Below, piece by piece: positions 16,288-25,942 of a stretch of DNA of 64,000 bases. The notes beneath the pieces were generated by a model. It was not told where the DNA came from. It made no database searches and saw only the letters and a list, made by a program, of their open reading frames with translations. The position numbers and the translations under genes are program-made. Position 1 is the first letter of the stretch, and each line of letters starts with the position of its first letter. Source of the stretch: Bacillota bacterium (GTDB lineage Bacteria; Bacillota; Clostridia; Christensenellales; UMGS416); NCBI GenBank assembly GCA_023421955.1, contig JAEZSE010000005.1:186001-250000 (forward strand). The letters are read 5' to 3'.

Positions 16288-18456
16288 GTGAGCGAAATGG
16301 AAATACTAATCACGGGTAATCTTGGAGCGGTTTCGCCATCGTCATATGCCCGGTTGGCTGTGAACCACAAAATCATTGTTGCCGGCAATACCTTGACCCA
16401 GGATGAAAAAAAGAGCCCGATCAGAGTGTTTCGGCACGGGCCGCAGGATCGGCATTTCCCTGAGGCATTTCGGCTGTATGACCTGGATGCCGTTGTGTTT
16501 TTTGCCACCCGTGGCGAGCAGAGGGAAGGGGAGCAGGATGGTTCGCTTGAGAGCCTGAGCGCTGTGCTTTCGCTGTGTGACAAGCACAAGGTGGGCAAAT
16601 TCATCCTCGTATCATCCACTGAGCTGGATTTACAGGTTGGGGCAGGCACCGCACAAACCAGGGTAAACAGCTTGAGCCGTCTCCTGACTGAGTCTGGAGA
16701 GAAAATGGTAGCCCTATATGGCAGCACACCGGGAAGGCAAGCGCACATTGTGCGCGTGCCATACCTTTATGGCGAGGCTAATAGGGACTCACTTATGGGC
16801 CGCGCGGCTCTCGAAGCCGCCGCGAAGCGTCCTGTTGAATTTCCGGGTGCGCAAACCCAGCACTGTGACTTTCTGCATGTGAACGACCTTGCTGCGCTGC
16901 TTGGCCGCTTGCTGGAAAGCGATGTGCCTACCGGGCAGCGGGAAGTTGATGCCGGGGGGGGCAAGTCAATCACGTTTGGTGATGTCGCGGCATTGTTGAC
17001 CCAGCAGTATCCAGAATGCTCCGTTTCATTTTCAGCAGATCCGGGCAGTGTGCCGGCGCCTGCCGCCAACACAGCGGCCAGACAGTTCTATGATTGGGTC
17101 GCGATGCACGAGCTTGAAAATGATTTTGCCGACGTCGCAAAGGCCATTGTCACTGTAAGACCCCGTAAACCCTCAGTGATGAGTCAGATAAAAGCATTGC
17201 TATTCAGCCGGAAGTGGATCATCCAGATACTGGAGATTCTTTTGAGCTTTATCCTCATGGAGTATCTGGTCACTGTCACTGGCGATACGTTGCAGTTCAA
17301 GTTCATTGATATCCGCCTGCTGTTCGTTGTGATCATCGGCGTCATCCACGGACTGCGGTCAGGTGTGATCGCAGCATTGTTGGCCTGTGTTTCCATCATC
17401 ATAGCTTATATTTCCATGAAGATGGACTGGCGGGCTGTGGTCTACAATGTCAACAATTGGCTTCCATTCGTGGCATATCTGCTTACAGGCGCCGTAACCG
17501 GCTATCTGCGTGATAAAAACGACAGCGCACTGGACTTTGCAAAGCAAAAGTCCGATGCGCAGGAAAAGCATTATTCCTTCCTGTATGAACTCTACAACCA
17601 GACGCTTGAGCACAAGGATCAATACAAGTCACAACTCATCAGCTACCGCGACAGCTTCGGCAGGGTGTATGAGGTGACCCGTAGATTGGATCGCCTGGTG
17701 CCGGACGCCATCTTCCAGCAAGCGGTGCAGATTCTGGAAGATACGATCGGCAGCAATACCATCGCGATCTTTACTGTGGACGCTGCCGGCGCCTATGCCC
17801 GCCTGGCAGTGAGCAGCGCCGGCCTTGCAGACAAGCTCGGGCGGTCTATTGCCGTTGCCGCATATCCGGAGCTGTTCCGCTCGCTAAGAAAAGACCAGGT
17901 TTGGGTCAACCGTGGCTTGCTTGAGAACTATCCGTTCTACTGCGTGCCTGTACACAATGGTGACGCGCTAACGGCGGTTGTTATGGCATATGATGTGCCC
18001 TACGATCAGAAAACTCCCTCCGGTGCAAACCAGTTCCTTGTGATCTGCGGCCTAATACAAGCGGCTCTGGTGCGCGCCATCGTCTACAACGAGGCAACTG
18101 AGGCTCAGGCAAACATCCCCGGCACGCACATCATGGTGCCGGAGAAGTTTACCGAATTATTGGCAATACGGCGCGAGATGCAGCACACAAGACTGGCCGA
18201 GTACTCCCTGCTACGGGTGGATGGGCAGTCGGATGATCTGGTTGGTCTTGGTGATAGGTTGGAGCAGGGTGTGCGAAAAACCGACTTTATCGGCCAGGGT
18301 GTTGATGGAGCCGTCTATATTTTGCTGGCTCAGGCAAATGCAGGTGCAGACTCACCAGTGCTTAAGCGGCTGGAGTCACTGGGGCTGTACTGCACCATAG
18401 TGGAGACACCAGTCAAACAGGAGAATTCAGTGGAAGATTCGGGTGATGTCGCTTGA
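16288..18456 (+). CDS. pelD: PelD-like c-di-GMP receptor with fused degenerate SDR domain
   Basis: A 722-residue fusion. Residues 1-290 are an extended-SDR/epimerase fold (MEILITGNLG, PYLYGEANRDSLMG, HCDFLHVNDLAALLGRLLES), but the cofactor loop is weak and no YxxxK is visible, so catalysis is doubtful. Residues about 311-408 hold four membrane helices. A coiled coil (about 415-450), a GAF domain (about 455-600) and a GGDEF-like domain (about 610-705) follow. The GGDEF motif is replaced by GVDGA, but the inhibitory-site RxxD is kept at Arg663-Asp666 (RKTDFIG). That is the PelD plan: a receptor that switches on Pel synthesis when c-di-GMP binds. The start is GTG 16288; ATG 16297 is equally possible. 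First gene of the operon; its stop overlaps the next start (TTGA). Confidence 0.88.
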   Translation: MSEMEILITGNLGAVSPSSYARLAVNHKIIVAGNTLTQDEKKSPIRVFRHGPQDRHFPEAFRLYDLDAVVFFATRGEQREGEQDGSLESLSAVLSLCDKHKVGKFILVSSTELDLQVGAGTAQTRVNSLSRLLTESGEKMVALYGSTPGRQAHIVRVPYLYGEANRDSLMGRAALEAAAKRPVEFPGAQTQHCDFLHVNDLAALLGRLLESDVPTGQREVDAGGGKSITFGDVAALLTQQYPECSVSFSADPGSVPAPAANTAARQFYDWVAMHELENDFADVAKAIVTVRPRKPSVMSQIKALLFSRKWIIQILEILLSFILMEYLVTVTGDTLQFKFIDIRLLFVVIIGVIHGLRSGVIAALLACVSIIIAYISMKMDWRAVVYNVNNWLPFVAYLLTGAVTGYLRDKNDSALDFAKQKSDAQEKHYSFLYELYNQTLEHKDQYKSQLISYRDSFGRVYEVTRRLDRLVPDAIFQQAVQILEDTIGSNTIAIFTVDAAGAYARLAVSSAGLADKLGRSIAVAAYPELFRSLRKDQVWVNRGLLENYPFYCVPVHNGDALTAVVMAYDVPYDQKTPSGANQFLVICGLIQAALVRAIVYNEATEAQANIPGTHIMVPEKFTELLAIRREMQHTRLAEYSLLRVDGQSDDLVGLGDRLEQGVRKTDFIGQGVDGAVYILLAQANAGADSPVLKRLESLGLYCTIVETPVKQENSVEDSGDVA

Positions 18457-19394
18457 CGTGGCTTGGATTGGTTGGCCTTTTGTTCATACACGCCGTAGTG
18501 TGCTGCGTCGTGGCGATTTTGATGTGGCAGGGTATTATTCGCGCACCTGGTACATTTCTGGTTGTTGTGGTGTTGGTACCGGTTGTCGGCCTTGTCAGTA
18601 TGCTATTCGTAGATTTAACTTTACGAAGAAAACCTGACCCACAGGCAGGCGAGGGCGTTTTGAATGTGGGGAAAGGAACCACTCCTTTCGGTATGATCAC
18701 GGTGGATGGCAGCGATGCCCAGCCGGTTGTTCCACTGGAGGAAGCTCTCTTCATCAACGACGCCAGAACCCGCCGGGCAATTCTTCAGGATATTCTCCGG
18801 CGCGATCCATCGCGTTATGTTGAGCTTCTTAAAGTTGCCCGACTTAACGACGACATGGAAGTGACCCATTACGCCACCACGACGATGATGGAGATCCAGC
18901 GGGACTTCGAGCTATCGTTACAGCGTCTTGACAAGGAAATAAAGAGCGGGCGCGACGATGGTGAGGCTTCCGATTTATCCATTGAACTTCTTGACCGGTA
19001 TGTGTCAAGCGGCCTACTGGAAGGGTATCCGCAGCAAAGGATGCGACTGAGATATCTTGAGGCTTTGGAGCAAAAAACGGAGTTGAGCGAGTCAGACAGG
19101 CAGATTCTGATGCGCTTGGTGGAAAACAGGCTGGCGCTTGCTGAGTATGACAACGCAGCCAATGATATCGACCGTGTAGTGTCACGGTGGCCAGCCGATG
19201 AGGAGGCATGGCTGTTGGGGCTCAGGATTACGGTGGAAGGCCGCAATAAACAGGCGCTGGATTCCTGGTTGGTCCGCATGGTGGAGAGCCCTGTGGTTTG
19301 GTCTGCAAAAGGAAGGGACATCCTTGATTTCTGGCGAAGCGCAAGGCTTGAAATGGCATCGGGCAATGGCTCCGGATCGGTGGTGGCATCATGA
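18453..19394 (+). CDS. pelE: PelE-like membrane protein with helical-repeat tail
   Basis: A 313-residue protein starting with TTG, which overlaps the pelD stop. Two N-terminal membrane helices (about residues 3-24 and 30-52) are followed by a cytoplasmic all-helical region of about 250 residues (RTRRAILQDILRRDPSRYVE, SIELLDRYVSSGLLEGY, LVENRLALAEYDNAANDIDR), consistent with TPR-like repeats. Size, topology and position between PelD and PelA match PelE of other pel loci, where it is part of the inner-membrane synthase complex. Sequence conservation in this family is low, so the assignment rests mainly on context. Overlaps the next gene by ATGA. Confidence 0.75.
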   Translation: MTWLGLVGLLFIHAVVCCVVAILMWQGIIRAPGTFLVVVVLVPVVGLVSMLFVDLTLRRKPDPQAGEGVLNVGKGTTPFGMITVDGSDAQPVVPLEEALFINDARTRRAILQDILRRDPSRYVELLKVARLNDDMEVTHYATTTMMEIQRDFELSLQRLDKEIKSGRDDGEASDLSIELLDRYVSSGLLEGYPQQRMRLRYLEALEQKTELSESDRQILMRLVENRLALAEYDNAANDIDRVVSRWPADEEAWLLGLRITVEGRNKQALDSWLVRMVESPVVWSAKGRDILDFWRSARLEMASGNGSGSVVAS

Positions 19395-21220
19395 AGAGTA
19401 GAGGATTTTCAGCGCTACTTTGGCCGTTCATTGCACTGCTGGTTTTTGGCGGCCTGCTTTGGGCGGAGCGTTCCGGTGTTCCGTACAGCCTGACGTTGAC
19501 AGAAGAGGGTTTTTTGCCGCAATCTGAGATCCGCACCAGTGAGAAGACTCCTGAGAAAGAATGCCTGCTGCTTTATGACGGCGAGGGTGGCACAGATCTC
19601 CATTCCAACATTGAGTTTGTGCTGAAGAACCTCAGCGTTGGTTTTGATTCCGTTGATGTGGCAAAAGAGGAATCATTTGAACTGGGGAAATATCGCACTG
19701 TTGTGCTGGCACTTATGGATATTGATGTGATGCAGCAGTCAGTACCAGCCCTGATGAAATGGGTTGAGAGCGGCGGACAGCTGCTGGTGGCATATTCGAT
19801 TGATCCATCGCCTACTCTCAGCGCAATCGTCGGCAAGCTGGGTATTGAAAATATCAACCTGGATTTTTATGAGCAGAAGCGCGCTCGGCTGCTCACCGAC
19901 CTGATGCCCGGCGGCAAGAACCTGGAATATGATTGGGGTGAAGGCCGGTCCGGGCTGGGTGTGCGCCTTTCCAGCGACTGCACGGTGCATATGGTGTCTG
20001 TTGATAAGGTCAACGGAGACCTGCCGATGCTTTGGGAGCGGTCTATGGGTCTAGGCAAGATTGTGATGAATAACAACGATGCCTTTGCCTTCCGCGAATC
20101 CCGAGGGCTGGTGGCGGCCGCATATAGCTTGTTGGGTGATGCGTTCGCTTATCCTGTGATCAACGCCTCGATGTTTTTCCTGGATGATTTCCCGGCACCG
20201 GTTCCATCCGGCCATAATGAATACATCGACAAGTATTACCAGATGGACGTTAACACCTTTTATACCAACGTGTGGTTTCCGGACATCCAGTACTTCGCCA
20301 GGACATATGGCCTGAAATACACCGGTATGCTGATTGAACAGTATTCCGACGTTGTCAGCCAGCCATTTGAAAAGGCGACAGATCTGGAGCGGTATCGTTA
20401 CTTTGGCAACATGGTCCTGCAAGATGGGGGAGAAATCGGCCTGCATGGCTATAACCACATGCCGTTGGCGCTGGATGGCTTTGATTTCCGGGGATTGTAT
20501 GATGATTACAAGCCCTGGAGAAGCAGTGATGACATTGTGTCCTCAGTTGAAGAAACAACACGTTTCTGCGGTGAGGCATTCCCCGGCATCCAGATGAAGA
20601 CCTACGTACCGCCGTCCAACATCCTTTCCGACGAAGGCAGAGAAATCCTGAAGAAAAACTTCCCGCAGATCAATACGATTGCAAGTGTTTTGATGCCGGA
20701 CGATGACGAAGTCTCGTATGTACAGGAGTTTGGTGTGGGGAAGGACGGCATTATCGACATGCCGCGTACGATACACGGTTGTATTCTCACCGAATATGAC
20801 CGTTGGGTTGCCCTCAATGTGTTGAGCTTTTATTACATCAATTCGCATTTCATGCATCCGGATGATGCCCTTGATATTGACCGCGGTGCTGATAAAGGGT
20901 GGGAGTGGATGAGCGGCAACCTGGAGAGCTACTTGAAATGGCTCTATGGTTCAGCCAAAGGGATCCGCAACCTTACAGCTCAGCAAGGAGCCATGGCGGT
21001 GCAGCGTTACAGCAACCTGACGGTGGAGCGGACACAGACCGGCGGCGCATATGTGCTGGATATCGACGGTCTTTATGATGAGGCATATCTGCTGGTGCGC
21101 ATGAACACAGGCACACCGGGTGACGTACAGGGGGGCACACTGCAGGAAGTCTGTGATGGATTGTATTTGTTGCACGCCACGCAGGACCGTGTCGTGATCG
21201 ATGTCAAGGGCGGTGAGTGA
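19391..21220 (+). CDS. pelA: PelA-like polysaccharide deacetylase (DUF2194)
   Basis: A 609-residue membrane-anchored extracytoplasmic protein. One N-terminal helix (about residues 7-25) acts as anchor. Residues about 55-170 resemble a flavodoxin/GATase-like alpha-beta domain (ECLLLYDGEGGTDLHSNIEF, then YRTVVLALMDID). Residues about 255-510 are the DUF2194 carbohydrate-esterase-4-like deacetylase: the metal Asp is in FFLDDFPAP (Asp265/266) and the His pair is in GLHGYNH (His352, His356), followed by YVPPSNILSDEG. In Pel systems this activity partially deacetylates the GalNAc-rich polymer. No PelA-type GH166 hydrolase domain is recognised, unlike the Proteobacterial protein. Overlaps its upstream neighbour by ATGA; pelF starts 3 nt after its stop. 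Confidence 0.88.
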   Translation: MKSRGFSALLWPFIALLVFGGLLWAERSGVPYSLTLTEEGFLPQSEIRTSEKTPEKECLLLYDGEGGTDLHSNIEFVLKNLSVGFDSVDVAKEESFELGKYRTVVLALMDIDVMQQSVPALMKWVESGGQLLVAYSIDPSPTLSAIVGKLGIENINLDFYEQKRARLLTDLMPGGKNLEYDWGEGRSGLGVRLSSDCTVHMVSVDKVNGDLPMLWERSMGLGKIVMNNNDAFAFRESRGLVAAAYSLLGDAFAYPVINASMFFLDDFPAPVPSGHNEYIDKYYQMDVNTFYTNVWFPDIQYFARTYGLKYTGMLIEQYSDVVSQPFEKATDLERYRYFGNMVLQDGGEIGLHGYNHMPLALDGFDFRGLYDDYKPWRSSDDIVSSVEETTRFCGEAFPGIQMKTYVPPSNILSDEGREILKKNFPQINTIASVLMPDDDEVSYVQEFGVGKDGIIDMPRTIHGCILTEYDRWVALNVLSFYYINSHFMHPDDALDIDRGADKGWEWMSGNLESYLKWLYGSAKGIRNLTAQQGAMAVQRYSNLTVERTQTGGAYVLDIDGLYDEAYLLVRMNTGTPGDVQGGTLQEVCDGLYLLHATQDRVVIDVKGGE

Positions 21221-21223
21221 CGG

Positions 21224-22645
21224 TTGAGGATATGCTTGATCATGGAGGGCAGCTACCCGTATGTGCGCGGCGGCGTCTCCAGTTGGACCCATGAGTTGAT
21301 CTCTGCCATGCCGGAGCACGAGTTTGTGCTTTGGGCTATCGGCGCGCTGGAGGAAAGTCGGGGCAAGTTCCGCTACACTTTGCCAGCCAACGTCGTCGAG
21401 GTTCGTGAAATCTTCCTGGATGAGGCATTGAAGCTTCGTGCCCGAAAAAACAGCACCTATGCCTTCACAACCGAGGAAAGCGAAGAAATCCAGAAGCTTT
21501 TCCTCTCAGAAGACCCAGATTGGGATGTGCTGTTCAATTGCTATAGCAAGAAGAATCACAATCCGGTTGAATTCCTGATGAGCGAGCAGTTTCTGGAGCT
21601 TTTAAAAGGGTTATGCCGGGAACGTTATGCGTTCGCGTCATTCAGTGCGTTGTTTTACACGGTGCGGTCGATGTTCCTGCCGCTCATGCACCTGATGGGT
21701 GCTGAGATCCCCGAGGCTGATATTTATCACTCCACCGCAGCAGGATATGGCAGCGTTTTGGGTGCAATGGGCGCGTGGAAATACCACAAGCCCTTTCTAC
21801 TCACAGAGCATGGTATTTATACCCGCGAACGCGAGGAAGAAATCCTGCGGTCCAAATGGGTCGCACCGGAGTTCCGGGATCTGTGGATCTCGCTGTTTCA
21901 TGTGTTATCACGTTGCGCTTATAGCCGGGCGGATCGCGTCACATCGTTGTTTTCCAAGGCCATGGCCACCCAGATTGATTTGGGCTGCAAACCGGAGAAA
22001 TGCCTGGTAATCCGCAACGGTATTAAGAACGAGGAGTTCGAGGCGATCCCTTTGAAGGAGCCGGACGGCACGGTGGACATCGGCGCGGTGGTGCGCGTGG
22101 TGCCCATCAAAGACATTAAGACAATGATTTATGCATTCGCAAACCTGCAGAGCCAGATTAAGAAGGTGCGCCTGCATATCATCGGAGACTTGTCGGACAC
22201 AGAATACAGCGGAGAATGCACCGCTCTTGTTCATCAATTGGGGCTGACCAACGTGTTGTTTGTTGGTGAGACCAATGTGCGGGAATACATGTCCAGGCTG
22301 GATTTCACGATACTCTCCAGCATTTCGGAAGGGCAGCCGCTTGCTGTGATCGAATCCATGGCCGCCCGCCGGCCCTGTGTTGTCACCAATGTGGGAGCTT
22401 GCAGAGAGCTGGTGGAAGGCGGTATCGATGACACCTATGGCGCGGCTGGCATCTGCGTGCCGCCGATGCACGCCAAGGCGCTCACCGACGCGATGGCCCA
22501 ACTCTGCCAAAATCCAGGCCTCCGTTTGGCCATGGGTGAGGCTGGCCGCCAAAGGGTGAGGCGTTTCTACAGCCAGAAGGAAATGGTTGCCAACTACAAC
22601 GAGTTGTATGAAAGGGCACTGAACGATGGCGGGAATCGGGTTTGA
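21224..22645 (+). CDS. pelF: PelF-like glycosyltransferase (GT4)
   Basis: A 473-residue cytoplasmic GT-B enzyme starting with TTG 3 nt after pelA. The opening MRICLIMEGSYPYVRGGVSS is the PelF hallmark. Further matches are TAAGYGSVLGAMGAWKYHKP, LTEHGIYTREREEEI, and the C-terminal nucleotide-sugar site SEGQPLAVIESMAARRPCVV. In Pel systems PelF is the polymerase, using UDP-hexosamine to build the polymer on the cytoplasmic face next to PelD, PelE and PelG. It overlaps pelG by 20 nt. Identity as PelF is firm; the actual sugar composition is not determinable here. Confidence 0.93.
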   Translation: MRICLIMEGSYPYVRGGVSSWTHELISAMPEHEFVLWAIGALEESRGKFRYTLPANVVEVREIFLDEALKLRARKNSTYAFTTEESEEIQKLFLSEDPDWDVLFNCYSKKNHNPVEFLMSEQFLELLKGLCRERYAFASFSALFYTVRSMFLPLMHLMGAEIPEADIYHSTAAGYGSVLGAMGAWKYHKPFLLTEHGIYTREREEEILRSKWVAPEFRDLWISLFHVLSRCAYSRADRVTSLFSKAMATQIDLGCKPEKCLVIRNGIKNEEFEAIPLKEPDGTVDIGAVVRVVPIKDIKTMIYAFANLQSQIKKVRLHIIGDLSDTEYSGECTALVHQLGLTNVLFVGETNVREYMSRLDFTILSSISEGQPLAVIESMAARRPCVVTNVGACRELVEGGIDDTYGAAGICVPPMHAKALTDAMAQLCQNPGLRLAMGEAGRQRVRRFYSQKEMVANYNELYERALNDGGNRV

Positions 22646-24176
22646 GCTGAAAAAGCTGTTTGGGCACAGAGGCGCTTTGGCGACTCTGCGTGCTTATGGG
22701 TATGCCGGCATCGTCTGCACGGGGCCGATGCTGATGAGCATCGGTTTGCTGGTGGGGCTCAGGGTGCTTTCGACGTTAACAGGCGCGGATCGTCACACAC
22801 AGGACCTTCTGGTTTCCATGGTTACCTATTGCCTGCTTGGGTCACTGATGTTGACAAGTTCACTGTCGATGGTCACCACGCGTTTCACGGCAGACATGCT
22901 GTATGAGGAGCGCACAAATGAGGTGCTTCCCTCCTTTTATGGCAGCCTTGTTCTTCAATTGGGCGTCGGTGCGATTGGGTTTATCATCTTCCTCCTTTTT
23001 TCCGGTGTGTCGGTGTGGTATCAGGCACTGTGCCTGGTGTTGTTCTGCGAGTTCATTATTGTGTGGACGCAGATCAATTACCTTACCGCCATCAAGGATT
23101 ACCGCAGCATCCTGATCTATTTCGCAAGCGCCGTGGTCACTGCAATGCTCGTGGGAGCAGTGGGGCTGTTCGTGCTGAAACTCGATACGATCTCGGTGCT
23201 GATGTGCGCGGTGATCCTCGGTTACGGTGTGATGATGTCTGGCTTTTTCGTGCTGCTGCACCGCTATTTCCCACGTTGCAAGAGTAGCTCGTTTTCATTC
23301 CTTGGATGGATCGATAAATATCCGGCGTTGCTGTTTGTGGGCATTTTTCTTGGAGCCGGTTTGTTTGGTCACTTGGTTATCACCTGGACAGGCCCGCTTG
23401 GTGTGCGGGTGGAAGGCCTGTTTTATGGTGCGCCGCAGTATGACATTCCGGCCATCATGGCATTCTTGTCGCTGCTGGTGACCACGATTAACTTCACTGT
23501 TTCAGTAGAGGTTAACTTTTATCCTTGGTATAAGCAGTTTATCAGCCTGTTCAACGCGGGCGGTGCCTTGAGTGACATTGAGATGGCCGAGACGGAAATG
23601 CTGCAGGTGCTTCGCCGTGAAATGGTTTATCTTGCTTACAGGCAATTCGTAGTAACGGTTTTATTCATTGTCTTAGGCACAACAATTCTTGTCTCCAGCG
23701 GCCTGGGCATGACCGAGGCGATGCTGGGCACCTATCGCGTGCTTTGCGTGGGTTATGGTCTATACGCTGTCGCCAACAGCATCATGCTCATCCAGTTGTA
23801 TTTTTCCGACAACATCGGTGCGTTCTGGTCTGCGCTTGTGTTTGCCATAGCATCCATCGGGGGCACAATTGGGTTTTTGTTTGCCGATACCGTTTATTAT
23901 GGGTTTGGGTTCCTCATCGGTGGCGCATTGATGTATCTTGTGGCATGGCTTCGTCTTTGGCGCTACACGAAAAAGCTGCAGCATCACACACTGTCCAGCC
24001 AACCGGTGTTGTTGCAGGCGGCAAATGGGCCGTTCACGCGCCTGGGGAACTTCCTGAACCGGCACAGCGAGTCGGTAAACGATCAGAGACAATGGAAACT
24101 CATCGCCCGGTTCCGCCAGCAACGGCGCGCAGTGGGCGCGAGAACCAATCGGAGAGGAACTGGGTTGACAAAATGA
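22626..24176 (+). CDS. pelG: PelG-like polysaccharide transporter
   Basis: A 516-residue polytopic membrane protein with about 12 helices across residues 20-460. MAGIGFELKKLFGHRGALAT at the start is the PelG signature. The charged cytoplasmic tail is extended. It belongs to the MOP flippase superfamily and is thought to carry the Pel polymer across the membrane together with PelF and PelD. It starts inside the end of pelF (20-nt overlap) and its stop overlaps the CotH start (ATGA), so it is locked into the operon. Confidence 0.93.
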   Translation: MAGIGFELKKLFGHRGALATLRAYGYAGIVCTGPMLMSIGLLVGLRVLSTLTGADRHTQDLLVSMVTYCLLGSLMLTSSLSMVTTRFTADMLYEERTNEVLPSFYGSLVLQLGVGAIGFIIFLLFSGVSVWYQALCLVLFCEFIIVWTQINYLTAIKDYRSILIYFASAVVTAMLVGAVGLFVLKLDTISVLMCAVILGYGVMMSGFFVLLHRYFPRCKSSSFSFLGWIDKYPALLFVGIFLGAGLFGHLVITWTGPLGVRVEGLFYGAPQYDIPAIMAFLSLLVTTINFTVSVEVNFYPWYKQFISLFNAGGALSDIEMAETEMLQVLRREMVYLAYRQFVVTVLFIVLGTTILVSSGLGMTEAMLGTYRVLCVGYGLYAVANSIMLIQLYFSDNIGAFWSALVFAIASIGGTIGFLFADTVYYGFGFLIGGALMYLVAWLRLWRYTKKLQHHTLSSQPVLLQAANGPFTRLGNFLNRHSESVNDQRQWKLIARFRQQRRAVGARTNRRGTGLTK

Positions 24177-25942
24177 CTTGGAGCAAACGTTCACGGATCT
24201 TACTGCTGACACTGATCATGGTCATCGGATTGTCAGGCTGTGTCATTACCAAGCCTGCGATGAACAACACAGTTTTTTCTGGCAACAACATTGTAGCCGA
24301 CAAGGAGCCAACCCCTGACATCAGCCAGGAGGCGTTTCATGACGATCCCTACATTTATCTGGAGGACACTGACAACGAAATCGTAACAATGTACCTCACA
24401 GTGAGCAGGGGCAGCGCCGCTGAGAATACCGATCATAGTTGGTCGGATATCAATGGCTATTCCATTTATGACTATAAGAAGATGGGCGTTGAGCGGTATC
24501 AGGTGGAAGGCCTGCTGCAGGTAGGCGACAAAACGGGCCCACTTTCCGGCCAGCTGGGCTTCGGGCTCAATATCCCCAATGCCACAGTGCAGATCCGCGG
24601 TGCCACCACTTCACGAATGCCTCAGAAGTCGTATAAAATAGAGCTCAAGTCCAACGCCGGCAACTGGCGGCAGCAGCGCACCATCGCTTTGAACAAGCAT
24701 GTGTTTGATGGCTTGCGTTTCCGCAACAAGCTGTGTTATGACCTGATCCAGGATATCCCCGATATGGTGTCGCTGCGCACGCAGTTTGTGCATCTGTATG
24801 TAAAAGACGAGACAGATAGCACGGGTAAAAAGTTCGTGGACTACGGCTTGTATACACAGGTTGAGCAGCCAAACACCCGTTTTTTACGAAATCATGGTTT
24901 GGACACCAACGGCCAGCTATATAAAATGAACTTCTTCGAGTTTGCCCGTTACCAGGATCAGATCAAGCTGAAGAGCGAAGAGGGATACAATCTTGCAGAC
25001 TTTGAAAGCTTGCTGGAAGTCAAAGGAAACGACGACCACTCCAAGCTCATTGCGATGCTGGATGACCTGAATAACGATTTGAAGCCAATTGAAGTGGTGT
25101 TTGAGAAATACTTTGACGCAGATAACTATTTTACTTGGTTGGCGTTCAACATCCTCACCGGAAACATCGATACGCAATCACGTAACTTCTATCTCTATAG
25201 CCCGCAAAACAGTGAGAAGTGGTACTTCATTAACTGGGACTGTGACGCTGCATTGATGCGTGAAGAATCAGGCGACACCGCCGCCGACTCGATTGGATTT
25301 GAGTATGGTATATGTAATTATTGGGGAGATGTTATCTTCAACAGAGTGATGCGTCTCCCGCAGTATCGGGCTTTTCTCGATGAGAAGATTGAGGAAATGC
25401 GAAAGATCATTACACCACAGCATATCTACACGATGGCTGACGGCTATGCGTCCCTGATCAAGGAATATCTTTACCGTATGCCAGATCAAATGAATTGCGA
25501 ATACACCCCAGCGACCTATGATTTGATGGTAAAAAAGCTGGGTGATGAGGTGGAACTCAATTATCGGCTGTATAAACAGAGCCTCGAAGTACCTATGCCC
25601 TTTTATGTTGATGTACCGCTGCCCAAAGAGGATCAAATTGTGTTTAAGTGGGATCCTGCCTTCGATCTGGATGGTCAGGACATTACCTATAGTTTCGTGT
25701 TGTCGAGGGATCATCAGGGTAAGGATATTATCTTCAAGCAGGATGGGCTGAGCTTCCCCACAGTCACCACGAGCGGGCTGAAGCCTGGCAAGTATTTCTT
25801 TCATGTGCAGGCAACCAATGAAGATGGCAAAACTCAGTTTGCTCAGCCTTATTATGTGTATGACAGCACCAAGTTTTTTGGCACTCAGTGCTTCTATGTG
25901 CTGAAGGACGGAAAAGTGCAGCTGGAGCAGACTTATGAGTGA
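24173..25942 (+). CDS. CotH-like kinase lipoprotein in the Pel operon
   Basis: A 589-residue lipoprotein. The signal peptide ends in lipobox GLSGC (about residue 24). Residues about 130-480 are a CotH kinase-like domain: VQIRGATTSRMPQKSYKIEL, then NKLCYDLIQ, NFYLYSPQNSEKWYFINWDC and DAALM with its metal-type Asp. CotH of Bacillus is an atypical kinase that phosphorylates spore-coat proteins. The tail (about 495-589) looks like an Fn3-type beta domain (IVFKWDPAFDLDGQDITYSF). The start at 24173 overlaps the pelG stop; the frame is open much further upstream inside pelG, but that is not a plausible start. Its place between pelG and a VTC gene suggests a surface role in the same system (inference). 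Confidence 0.88.
   Translation: MTWSKRSRILLLTLIMVIGLSGCVITKPAMNNTVFSGNNIVADKEPTPDISQEAFHDDPYIYLEDTDNEIVTMYLTVSRGSAAENTDHSWSDINGYSIYDYKKMGVERYQVEGLLQVGDKTGPLSGQLGFGLNIPNATVQIRGATTSRMPQKSYKIELKSNAGNWRQQRTIALNKHVFDGLRFRNKLCYDLIQDIPDMVSLRTQFVHLYVKDETDSTGKKFVDYGLYTQVEQPNTRFLRNHGLDTNGQLYKMNFFEFARYQDQIKLKSEEGYNLADFESLLEVKGNDDHSKLIAMLDDLNNDLKPIEVVFEKYFDADNYFTWLAFNILTGNIDTQSRNFYLYSPQNSEKWYFINWDCDAALMREESGDTAADSIGFEYGICNYWGDVIFNRVMRLPQYRAFLDEKIEEMRKIITPQHIYTMADGYASLIKEYLYRMPDQMNCEYTPATYDLMVKKLGDEVELNYRLYKQSLEVPMPFYVDVPLPKEDQIVFKWDPAFDLDGQDITYSFVLSRDHQGKDIIFKQDGLSFPTVTTSGLKPGKYFFHVQATNEDGKTQFAQPYYVYDSTKFFGTQCFYVLKDGKVQLEQTYE

Noticed and set aside
23744..24172. A 5' extension of the CotH gene inside pelG
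   Set aside because: The frame is open, but the lipoprotein signal peptide begins at 24173, which also gives an ATGA overlap with pelG.
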